Assembly: GCF_000153125.2 (NCBI RefSeq)
Contig: NZ_CM002299.1
Coordinates: 558,809-622,808, forward strand
DNA: 64,000 nucleotides
Reading direction: 5' to 3'
From: Congregibacter litoralis KT71
Lineage (GTDB): Bacteria; Pseudomonadota; Gammaproteobacteria; Pseudomonadales; Halieaceae
Shown here in pieces: positions 46,410 through 54,317 of the stretch. The number at the start of each line of letters is the position of its first letter. Positions within the stretch are counted from its first letter, which is position 1. The position numbers and the translations under genes were made by a program. Below the pieces are notes generated by a model. The model did not search any database. It had not been told where the DNA came from and saw only the letters and a program-made list of their open reading frames with translations.

Positions 46410-47705
46410 TTGGCTGACGCTTTGGCTTACGACGCCGACTCCCGCACCCCCGTTGATCCCGCGCAGGCAGTGAGCGGGATGCAGATTGGCATCGTGCTCA
46501 TCGGCATTTCCATCACCCTGCCATTGATGTACAGCGCCGGCGAGCTTGCCCGGGGCATGGGCCTGCGCGCTGCGATCATTGCCACCCTCCTGGGGGCGCT
46601 GTCCCTGAGTCTCATGTCGATTCCCGCCGCCATCGTGGGCGCCAGAACGCGGCTCTCAAGTTACATGATCATCGAGCACACCTTCGGCTATGTGGGCGCG
46701 AAGTTCATCAACTTTGGTTTTGGCGTTTTTCTCCTTGGCTGGTATGCCGTCACCGCGGAGCTCTTCGGGCGGACGCTGTTTCTGGCCGCGGGAGAGCTGA
46801 CGACCCTGACGCTGCCGGAGTGGGCGTACACCCTGCTTTCCAGTCTTATCGTTACCGTGACTACCATCTACGGTTTTAAGGCCATCGACCGGCTGGCCCT
46901 GATTGCCGTGCCGTTTCTGCTCCTGTCCCTGGGGGGTGTCGTGGTCCTATCCCTTAAGCAGGTGGCGTTTACGGAGCTGCTGGAGCTGCCCGGCAGTGGC
47001 GCGATCGACCTGCCCACGGGCGTGTCCGCGGTGATCGGAGCGGCCATTGTCGGCGTTGTCCTGACACCGGATCTGACGCGCTATGCGCGAACGACGCGGG
47101 ACTGTGTGGTGGCTTCCTTTGTGGGTCAGGGCGGTGGCATGTGCATCGCCTACATCGTGGGGTTGATCCCCGTGCTGGTTTGGGGAGAGCTCGAGCCCAT
47201 GACCTATATGACGCTCATGGGCTTTGGTGGTCTGGCCCTGGCGGTGCTGGTGTTTGCCACCTGGACCACCAACGTGATCAACCTCTATTCCACAGCGCTG
47301 GCATCGCGGGCATCTGTACCTTTGGGGGACTACCGCTCCGTGGTGATTGCCATGGGCGTCCTCGGCACCCTCGCCGCCATCGTGGGGATTTCCGATCAGC
47401 TTATTGATTTCCTGATTCTCATGGGGCTGCTGGTGCCCCCCATAGCCGGGATCTATTTCGCGGACTTTTATATTTTTCGGCGACAGGACTTCTCCGAGGC
47501 GCACCTCCGGGAGCGACCCGCCATCAAGGTGAACGCCGTGCTCGTGGCATTGGGCTCCGGTCTTGTCTCTGCATGGCTGTACTACGCCGGGGCATCGGTG
47601 ACGTCCATTGGCGCTCTCGATGCGCTGCTGTTATCGATGATGGCTTACTCCGGTGTGGAGCTTGCTATCGCCCGGAGCTGGCGGAGGCGCAAGCAGGATG
47701 ATTAA
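46410..47705 (+). CDS. NCS1-type purine/pyrimidine (cytosine-like) permease
   Basis: A 431-residue membrane protein of about 12 helices from a TTG at 46410; an in-frame stop lies just upstream. It resembles the CodB-like nucleobase:cation symporters: ITLPLMYSAGELARGMGL, SSYMIIEHTFGYVGAKFINFGF and GVVLTPDLTRYARTTRD. Nucleobases, hydantoins or allantoin are the usual cargo. It lies between a SerA-like gene and a HyuA-like plus DUF917 pair, so its cargo is likely the substrate of those enzymes. The stop overlaps the stop of a small minus-strand gene. Confidence 0.88.
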   Translation: MADALAYDADSRTPVDPAQAVSGMQIGIVLIGISITLPLMYSAGELARGMGLRAAIIATLLGALSLSLMSIPAAIVGARTRLSSYMIIEHTFGYVGAKFINFGFGVFLLGWYAVTAELFGRTLFLAAGELTTLTLPEWAYTLLSSLIVTVTTIYGFKAIDRLALIAVPFLLLSLGGVVVLSLKQVAFTELLELPGSGAIDLPTGVSAVIGAAIVGVVLTPDLTRYARTTRDCVVASFVGQGGGMCIAYIVGLIPVLVWGELEPMTYMTLMGFGGLALAVLVFATWTTNVINLYSTALASRASVPLGDYRSVVIAMGVLGTLAAIVGISDQLIDFLILMGLLVPPIAGIYFADFYIFRRQDFSEAHLRERPAIKVNAVLVALGSGLVSAWLYYAGASVTSIGALDALLLSMMAYSGVELAIARSWRRRKQDD

Positions 47706-47929
47706 TAATAGGAGTTGGGTGAGCTGTCGGGATTGATCTCCCCCGCTACTTCATCGGGATCGATGCCCTGCTCGAGGAGACACTCGCGGACGAGCTGCAC
47801 TTGCTCCAGCACGCGCTCGTAGCGATCTCCATATTCATACTTTGTCACTTCAATAGGTTGGGGCATGAAGGTAAAAGCGGTTTTTAGGGCAGTGAGTTCT
47901 GTCTCGGTCATAGCTGTTGTTTCCGACAT
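47702..47929 (-). CDS. Small acidic hypothetical protein
   Basis: A 75-residue protein beginning MSETTAMTETELTALKTAF and containing TKYEYGDRYERVLEQVQLV, ECLLEQGIDPDEVAGEINP and ending PNSYY. The upstream extension of the frame (to 48340) lies over the hydantoinase gene and is a shadow. It is wedged between two plus-strand genes of one pathway: it converges with the permease, overlapping its stop by three bases, and diverges from the HyuA-like gene. Amino-acid makeup looks genuine. No function can be given. Confidence 0.5.
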   Translation of the reverse strand: MSETTAMTETELTALKTAFTFMPQPIEVTKYEYGDRYERVLEQVQLVRECLLEQGIDPDEVAGEINPDSSPNSYY

Positions 47930-47998
47930 GGATTTCCGTGCGATGGCAAGCCCTAAGCTTCGCACAGAATCATGCCCGCGCAAGGGGGAGCTCTGACA

Positions 47999-49552
47999 AT
48001 GCGAATTGGTATCGACGTGGGCGGCACCCACACGGACGCCGTCATCCTTGATGGCCACAGGGTGGTAGCCTCCACCAAATTCCTGACCTCCGAAAATGTG
48101 CGCGATGGGGTTCTCGGTGCTCTTGATGTGATTCTCGCTGAGAGCGGCGCCACTCACGACGTCATCGAGGCGGTGATGATCGGAACAACGCAATTCACCA
48201 ACGCGGTCATCGAGCGCCGTGAGCTCGCACCCACGGCGGTGATCCGCATTGCACTGCCCTCGGGGAAAATGATTCCACCCATGACGGACTGGCCCGAGGA
48301 CATCGCCGATGCCATAGGACGGCACGGCTACATGATTCATGGGGGTTTTACCTACGATGGTTTTCCCATTGGTGATCTTGATGAAGAGGAGTTGGGCAGC
48401 GTCATTGACGATATCGCAGCCAGGGGTATTCGCCTGGTGGCCATATCCGGGGTTTTCTCGCCCTCAAACCCCGAGCAGGAATTGCTGGTAGCCGAGCGCC
48501 TGCGTCAGAAGATTCCCGATGTTGGCCTCACCCTGTCTCATCAGATCGGTGGTATGGGGCTTCTGGAGCGGGAAAACGCGGCGATCCTCAATACCAGTTT
48601 GCGGCCTCTCGCCGCGAGCGTGGTGCAGGCTTTTCGCGATGCCCTGACCGCGCGGGACATCCGCTGTCCGTTTTACATCAGTCAGAACGACGGCACCCTG
48701 ATGTCCGCGGAGTTCGCTGCGGAGTTTCCCGCCCTGACCTTTGCCTCGGGCCCCACGAATTCTCTTCGCGGCGCCAGTCTCCTGACGCAGCTGCAGGACG
48801 CGGTGGTCGTGGATATCGGCGGCACAACCTCGGATATCGGCGTGCTCCAGGGGGGCTTTCCCCGGCAGTCGAATGTCGCGATCAAGGTCGGCGGCGTACG
48901 CACGAACTTCCGCATGCCGGATATTCAGGCCATTGGTCTTGGCGGAGGGAGCCTGGTGAGTGCCGATGGGGCCAGCATTGGACCCCGGAGTGTGGGCTAT
49001 CGACTGGTGACCGAAGGCCGTGTCTTCGGCGGTGACACCCTGACGACGACCGATATTGCCGTTGCCGCCGGTGCGGCGGATATCGGCAGTGCCGATAAAA
49101 TCGCGGATCTCCCGGAGAACGTGATTGAGATGGCGATGCAATGCATGCATGAGATTGTGGATGACGGGATTGATCAGATGAAGTCCAGTCGTGACCCTGT
49201 GCCGGTGATTCTCGTGGGCGGTGGTGCAGTGCTCATGTCCCGAACTCTGAACAACGCTTCGCAGCTCCTCAGGCCGGAACACGCCGGGGTGGCAAATGCC
49301 ATTGGCGCTGCCAACGCACAGGTGGGGCGTGAGATGGAGCGCATCGTGTCCTATCGCGAGCATCCCCGGGATAGCGTGCTTGCCGAGCTCCGGGCGATAC
49401 TTACGGACGAGCTCGTGGCTGCCGGTGCTTTAGCAAGCAGTATCAAGGTTGCGGACATCGAGGAGATAGCCATCGCCTATATGGCCGATGAATCAACGCG
49501 TCTGCGGGTGAAAATGATCGGCGATTTGAACTTCGCGGGGACTCAGTCATGA
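47999..49552 (+). CDS. Hydantoinase/oxoprolinase (HyuA-like) protein
   Basis: A 517-residue protein of the hydantoinase A/5-oxoprolinase family. The ATG at 47999 has a strong GGGGGAG ribosome site. ATP-binding actin-like motifs are RIGIDVGGTHTDAV near the start, VVVDIGGTTSDIGV in the middle and VILVGGGAVLMS later. Relatives open cyclic amides such as hydantoin or 5-oxoproline using ATP, usually with a HyuB partner; here the partner is a DUF917 protein whose start overlaps its stop (ATGA). The substrate is unknown. Confidence 0.9.
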   Translation: MRIGIDVGGTHTDAVILDGHRVVASTKFLTSENVRDGVLGALDVILAESGATHDVIEAVMIGTTQFTNAVIERRELAPTAVIRIALPSGKMIPPMTDWPEDIADAIGRHGYMIHGGFTYDGFPIGDLDEEELGSVIDDIAARGIRLVAISGVFSPSNPEQELLVAERLRQKIPDVGLTLSHQIGGMGLLERENAAILNTSLRPLAASVVQAFRDALTARDIRCPFYISQNDGTLMSAEFAAEFPALTFASGPTNSLRGASLLTQLQDAVVVDIGGTTSDIGVLQGGFPRQSNVAIKVGGVRTNFRMPDIQAIGLGGGSLVSADGASIGPRSVGYRLVTEGRVFGGDTLTTTDIAVAAGAADIGSADKIADLPENVIEMAMQCMHEIVDDGIDQMKSSRDPVPVILVGGGAVLMSRTLNNASQLLRPEHAGVANAIGAANAQVGREMERIVSYREHPRDSVLAELRAILTDELVAAGALASSIKVADIEEIAIAYMADESTRLRVKMIGDLNFAGTQS

Positions 49553-50640
49553 GCGTGACCATTAGCCATGAGGACATCGAAGCGCTGTGCATGGGCTCGG
49601 TATTTCTCGCCACGGGGGGCGGTGGCGATCCCTATATCGGCCAGCTCCTGGTTACGGAAGCACTTAAAAAGTACGGTCCCGTTACACTCTTTCCTCTGGA
49701 GACCTTGCCGGATGATGCCCTCGTGGTCGCCGTGGGGGAGGTGGGCGCCCCCTCCATCAGTCTCGAACATCTGCCCATCGGTAACGAGTGCCTGGAGGTG
49801 GTCGACCGGCTCGAGGCCTGGATGGGTCGATCCATCAGCCACCTGGTGTCCTTCGAAGTGGGCGGCGCTAATTCGGTGATTCCCTTGCTGGCAGCGGCGG
49901 CCAGAGGCATCCCCTTGATTGACGGTGACGGTATGGCACGGGCCCTGCCCGAGGCGCAAATGATGACTTTTGCCATCGAGGGGGTAAAACCCAGTCCCGC
50001 CGTTGCCGTGGATTACAGCGGCGGTGCGGTGTACTTCGATGTGGGAGATGCGGAGCTCTACGAGCGTCAGCTCCGCAATCTGTCCATGGCCATGGGCGGC
50101 ATGGTTTTTACCGCTGAGCATCCCATGACCAGCGAAGAAGCGCGGCGGGCCATCATCCCCGGCACCATCAGCTTTGCCCTGAAGCTGGGGCAGCTGTTAA
50201 AGCAACACTCGGGTAATGCCGCACAGATTGAAACGCCTCTCAGCGCGCTCTTTGAGGCCTCGGACTACGGGCAGTTCAAGCGTCTCTACACCGGCAAGGT
50301 CGTGGATATTAATCGCAGGACCGTCGGGGGCTTTGATGTCGGCGAGGCGGTGCTGGAGTCCACGGTGGATGACTCGCCGCCCCTGCGTCTGGCCATCAAG
50401 AACGAGTTTCTCCTCGCCGAAATCGGTGATCGCGTGGTTGCCAGCGTGCCGGATCTGATCACCATGGTGGACCATGAAACCTCGGCGCCCATCAATGCGG
50501 AGCGGGTTCACTACGGTCAGCGTGTGACGGTCTTCGGTATCGGTTGTCCCGGTCATTACCGCAGTGAAAAAGCCCTCAAGGTCGTAGAGCCTCGGGTATT
50601 TGGTTTCGACATCGACTACGTGCCCATCGAAGACCTCTGA
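49549..50640 (+). CDS. DUF917 family protein
   Basis: A 363-residue protein with the DUF917 pattern: FLATGGGGDPYIG near the start, EVGAPSISLEHLP, FEVGGANSVIPLLAAAARGIPLIDGDGMARALPE and a VVASVPDLITMVD stretch near the C-terminus. The family lies next to hydantoinase A-type genes in many genomes and is thought to work with them. Its start overlaps the HyuA-like stop by four bases, so the pair is translationally coupled. No reaction is established. Confidence 0.88.
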   Translation: MSVTISHEDIEALCMGSVFLATGGGGDPYIGQLLVTEALKKYGPVTLFPLETLPDDALVVAVGEVGAPSISLEHLPIGNECLEVVDRLEAWMGRSISHLVSFEVGGANSVIPLLAAAARGIPLIDGDGMARALPEAQMMTFAIEGVKPSPAVAVDYSGGAVYFDVGDAELYERQLRNLSMAMGGMVFTAEHPMTSEEARRAIIPGTISFALKLGQLLKQHSGNAAQIETPLSALFEASDYGQFKRLYTGKVVDINRRTVGGFDVGEAVLESTVDDSPPLRLAIKNEFLLAEIGDRVVASVPDLITMVDHETSAPINAERVHYGQRVTVFGIGCPGHYRSEKALKVVEPRVFGFDIDYVPIEDL

Positions 50641-50651
50641 GGGCTGTGGTG

Positions 50652-51908
50652 CTAGGGGAGTGCAGCCTCTATCGCCTGTACCAGACGCTGCTGCGTGGAT
50701 TCGCCCACCTGCGGTGCGCCGCCCTCGGCATCGGGCCAGCTCGACAGCATCACGATAAGCGTCTTGGATTCGGGCGCTACATGGATGAGCTGACCATGGA
50801 CGCCCCGTGCCTGGATGGAACCGCGGCCATCGCCCAGACCCCACATAAAGGAGCGATAGTAAGGTCGGAAACCTTCTTCCACCGCATAGGGCCAACTCCG
50901 GCTGCCGTCTCTTGAAACAATGTCGTCTATCCACGCCGGGGAAAAAAGCCTCTCGTCACCCACCTGGCCGCGGTTGAGGATGAGCTGTCCGACGCGCCCG
51001 ACGTCGCGAAGGGTGGCGTGTATGCCACCCGATGCCAGGGTGAAGCCACTGGTATCAACGGTAATACCGGCATCCTGTTCCGCGCCGATGCGTTTCCAGA
51101 TGCGCTGGGAGACCAGGTCTGCAAATCGTTTATCCGTGGCGGCTTCCAACACCCAGGCCATCACATCCGTGGTGCCCGATTTGTAGACGAAGCTGCCCTG
51201 ACGGTCGGGCATTCGACCCACCGTGGGTAGGAAACGATAGTTCCCCACGACGGGCACGCCCTCGCAGTCGGGCCCCGTGAGGAGTCCGTCGGCGCAGTCC
51301 TGTCGCCGAACGGTGCTGTCGGCAGCGGCGTAGTCCTCATTCCATTGTGAGCCGTCGCGCATGTCCAGCACATCCCGGAGCGTATCGGGGCCCCAGCCGC
51401 TATCGGCGAGTGCCGGTACGTAGTCGGCAACCGTTTTATCAAGATCAATGAGGCCGTCGGCCGCCACGCTGGCCGCCGTAAGACCGGTAATGGTTTTGCT
51501 CACGGACCACAGGAGATGGCTACGCTCTGGGGTAAGCGTGCCGGCATAGCGCTCGAACAGGACGCGGCCGTTTTTCATCACGAGGAGACCGTCGATGTAT
51601 TGCTCCTCCATGAGCGCGGCAAGCTGTCGGGGCGCACCGTTCCAATCGACGGTCATATCGTTCGCTGCAGCCTTGAGACCCGGGAGCGGCCGGGGGCTAC
51701 CCGTACCGTGGCGGATAGGCTTGCTGGGTAGCACCTCGCTCATGTGGGTGTAGGCCCAGCGGTTGAGGGGGCCAAATTGCCAGGTCGCGCCGTTGAGACC
51801 GGCGGGCCGCTCGTCCTCGATAGCCTCAGCAGTAACTGTGAGGGTGAGCATGGCTGCGCAGCCAATGAGGGAAAGGAAGGTGTTTGTGAAGCCTTGGCGC
51901 GTGGTCAT
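50652..51908 (-). CDS. Exported beta-lactamase-fold serine hydrolase
   Basis: A 418-residue protein with a signal peptide (ending VTAEA) from the ATG at 51908. The SxxK motif is SVSK (135-138) in LLWSVSKTITGLTAA; further family marks are VLDMRDGSQWNEDY, SFVYKSGTTDVMAWVLE (with the Tyr-type motif) and VHGQLIHVAPES near the end. It belongs to the class C beta-lactamase/esterase group with 6-aminohexanoate-dimer-hydrolase-like sequence. It follows a small membrane-protein gene with a 5-bp gap and converges with the DUF917 gene. Confidence 0.88.
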   Translation of the reverse strand: MTTRQGFTNTFLSLIGCAAMLTLTVTAEAIEDERPAGLNGATWQFGPLNRWAYTHMSEVLPSKPIRHGTGSPRPLPGLKAAANDMTVDWNGAPRQLAALMEEQYIDGLLVMKNGRVLFERYAGTLTPERSHLLWSVSKTITGLTAASVAADGLIDLDKTVADYVPALADSGWGPDTLRDVLDMRDGSQWNEDYAAADSTVRRQDCADGLLTGPDCEGVPVVGNYRFLPTVGRMPDRQGSFVYKSGTTDVMAWVLEAATDKRFADLVSQRIWKRIGAEQDAGITVDTSGFTLASGGIHATLRDVGRVGQLILNRGQVGDERLFSPAWIDDIVSRDGSRSWPYAVEEGFRPYYRSFMWGLGDGRGSIQARGVHGQLIHVAPESKTLIVMLSSWPDAEGGAPQVGESTQQRLVQAIEAALP

Positions 51909-51913
51909 CGTTC

Positions 51914-52423
51914 TTAAACGTCCGGTTGAGAAAGGGGGTTGCCAAACAATTCGTCCAGAGGTGGAGGATTGCACAGAGAGCGCATGGCATCATCCGGTAC
52001 GGTCTCCGCCAAACCCAGATCGGTGTAGAGCGTATCCAGTTCTCGGAGAGTTTCGCAGGCCTCGTAGAGCTCATACACCATACTCGATACCACCACGGCT
52101 GCTCCTATGTAGGGTAGGGATTCTGCGGGAATGGCGGCGATGCCCCGAGCGGCAACGCGCTTGGTTCGCGCCGTCAGACTTCTGCCAAAGCCTTTTACCG
52201 AGGCGCTGCGACGCAGCTGTGTGCGCTTTAAGGTTTGCAGTTGCCGCTCGCTGCCGGCGAGTCTGGTGGAGAGCGCTGCACTTGCCGTGCGCACGCCCAG
52301 GGTTGTTGCCAGGGCCGTGGAGATGGCTGCGTTAAATGCGCTGCTGGTCAGCAGTAGGACATTGCTCGCCAGGAGCGTCACCAGGGTGATGAGGACGGCA
52401 CTGTGCCGTAGTAGTCGCAGCAT
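51914..52423 (-). CDS. Hypothetical membrane protein
   Basis: A 169-residue protein with an N-terminal hydrophobic stretch (about 7-30), a basic central region (LKRTQLRRSASVKGFGRSLTARTKRVAARG in pieces), a second hydrophobic segment (YIGAAVVVSSMVYELYEA, about 104-121) and an acidic tail with LCNPPPLDELFGNP. I do not recognise the family. It is probably cotranscribed with the serine hydrolase that starts 5 bp after its stop. Confidence 0.6.
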   Translation of the reverse strand: MLRLLRHSAVLITLVTLLASNVLLLTSSAFNAAISTALATTLGVRTASAALSTRLAGSERQLQTLKRTQLRRSASVKGFGRSLTARTKRVAARGIAAIPAESLPYIGAAVVVSSMVYELYEACETLRELDTLYTDLGLAETVPDDAMRSLCNPPPLDELFGNPLSQPDV

Positions 52424-52507
52424 CGCTTGAAACTCCGCGCATTGTGCCCCGAGGGGCGATAGGCGAAGAATACGCGCGTAAGGCCTTTAACTGAATATGA
52501 GGGTCAA

Positions 52508-52539
52508 GGCAGCGGTTCCGGAAAATGGAACCCGCTGCC
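52508..52539 (-). terminator. Strong hairpin after the DUF4252 gene
   Basis: GGCAGCGGTTCC (52508-52519) pairs with GGAACCCGCTGCC (52527-52539) with a single bulged base. It lies 38 bp downstream of the DUF4252 stop. There is no T-run, so it is more likely a 3' stabilising hairpin than a classical terminator. Confidence 0.5.
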
Positions 52540-52576
52540 TCGGATGCTCGTGTCTAGGTCAGGGGGCCGCGATGCT

Positions 52577-53110
52577 TTAAAGGCTCAGATCAAGGTCGAT
52601 ATTGCCGACGACGTTCATCTGGGAAACTACGGTTTCCAGATGTGCGGGATCAATATCCCCGAGGATATTGATAAACACGGCTTCCTCCGGGTCCACGGCC
52701 ATAATCATCAGGCCCTTGATGCGGTTGTCGCCCTGCTTCATGAATACGTGTACGCGCTCTCCCGCCTCCCTCACCCGAATAACCTGCTCCCACTCGGCAT
52801 TCATGAGCTTGCCGCTCACCGCGTCCATACGTGACGCGGCGGCACTCGTGTTGCCTGCCGTGTCATAAACCTGAACCCGCACGGAATCCAGGTTCTTGAG
52901 CGTTTCGCTGGCGGCGGGATTGTCATGCTTTAAAGACGCCACAAGTCCCAGAATAGATCCACTTAGATTGATCGTTACCCGGGCTTCACCGTATTCGTCG
53001 GCCAGTGCGGAGAAGTCGACATACCCTGGCAGGTCTGCCGAAGCGACATCAGCAGAGTGGGCTGATGCGGGAGCGAGCAACAAGGATAAAACAAGTGCAA
53101 AAATCTTCAT
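52577..53110 (-). CDS. Exported DUF4252-like protein
   Basis: A 177-residue periplasmic protein from the ATG at 53110 with a signal ending ASAHSAD. The mature part has YVDFSALADEYGEARVTINLSG, a TLKNLDSVRVQVYDT stretch and FINILGDIDPAHLETVVSQM, consistent with DUF4252, a small alpha/beta domain family. The function is unknown. It lies upstream of the hypothetical membrane protein by 153 bp containing a strong hairpin, so it is probably its own transcript. Confidence 0.75.
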   Translation of the reverse strand: MKIFALVLSLLLAPASAHSADVASADLPGYVDFSALADEYGEARVTINLSGSILGLVASLKHDNPAASETLKNLDSVRVQVYDTAGNTSAAASRMDAVSGKLMNAEWEQVIRVREAGERVHVFMKQGDNRIKGLMIMAVDPEEAVFINILGDIDPAHLETVVSQMNVVGNIDLDLSL

Positions 53111-53212
53111 GACGGTGACCTTGATGGGGACTCTGAATGCACAGAGTGCGCAAGCCCGGGGCAAAGGTCACGGCTTTAGCGACGAGGTGAAGTCCAGGCG
53201 CGACGGAGCGCG

Positions 53213-54301
53213 TCAATCCAGAGCCCCTGCCTGTTTCGATGCAAGATCTTCCTCCACAAATCGCAGCAGTGCCTCAAAAAGGGCCTCCCGGGGAAAGTCG
53301 TTCTGGTCCGCGACGGTACTGCCGATAAACTTGTGATGGCGGGCAATGGGGGCAGCCACGGCCCAATGGTCGGCGTTGAGATATCCCAAGAGTCCGCTTC
53401 CCGGGATTAATTGATCGTAGAACAGCAGCTGCCCGTCATTGCGCCCGTCCACCAGGCTCAGGCGGTTGTAGCTCCCGGAGAGGGCGGTGGAGATCCGCGC
53501 CGGCTCCGGAAGGGTGGCCAGGGAGTAATAGGCAATACCGGGCGGCAGCGCGTTGTCTCTGAGTCACTGCTGGCGCACGCTGGGGCGGAGGGATTCGATG
53601 GCGCCGGCATCTCCCGCGGTGCACTCGGCGCCGGGCCAGTTTGTGATGAGTGACAGATGGGCCTGCTTGGCGTCCTCGGCCAGGGGCGAGCCGCCGATGG
53701 AGCCTGCCGCGCTGATAACCGCAACAATACGCTCCCGTATCTCGGGATAGCTCACCAGGGCCTCGAGGCTGTCATTGGCACCCTTGGAGTAGCCGATGAG
53801 CACGACGTTGCGGGTATCTGCCAGCGCGGGGTCCGACAGCAATGCGTCCCGGATCAGTGCGGCATTCCGGGTGCTGCTCGACAGGCCCTCAACCCGCAGC
53901 GTGGAAAGGCGATACCCAAACTGCTCCACATGGCCCGCCATGGTGTCGTGGGTATCCATCCACTCTTCAAAGCAATCCCAGCCCACGCCCGGAACAATAA
54001 GCGCGGTCAGTCCCGTGCGGCTTTGGCCGAGATCTACGGGGTCTCCCGATTCCGGGGGCTCTTTATTAACCCGCGTAAGCGTCTCCTCGCAGGGTCGATA
54101 GTCCGGCAGAGAGTCCTGCCGCTCATCGAGTATGGCGCAAAAGATTTCCCGAAACCGCGCCCGCTGATCACTGATGCCCACCCTGGTGGCGGGCATGAGC
54201 ATCAGGGGTAAAGTCTCCCCGGTGCTGGTTCTGGGGAACGGACTCGTGCAGGCCGAGATGAGCGTCAGCAAGGCAATGCAAGTGCTTCGTGCGACGTTCA
54301 T
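53213..54301 (-). pseudogene. Lipoprotein alpha/beta hydrolase interrupted by an in-frame TGA
   Basis: A lipoprotein (lipobox LISAC) from the ATG at 54301. It has an alpha/beta-hydrolase core with GLTALIVPGVGWDCFEEW, the nucleophile elbow LIGYSKGANDSLEAL and NWPGAECTAGDAGA. The frame meets a TGA at 53564-53566 and then continues without a shift for another 117 codons (LRDNALPPGIAYYSL to the stop at 53213), including the likely catalytic His region LNADHWAVAAP. A single change, such as TGG to TGA, would explain it. So it is a nonsense-mutated gene, or a sequence error; an intact version would have about 362 residues. Confidence 0.82.
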
Positions 54302-54317
54302 GGGCCGGGTCTGCTGA

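Noticed and set aside
53564..53566. Selenocysteine at the in-frame TGA
   Set aside because: The flanking residues are not at a catalytic nucleophile position (the Ser elbow is well upstream) and no SECIS-like hairpin is evident, so nonsense mutation or error is simpler.
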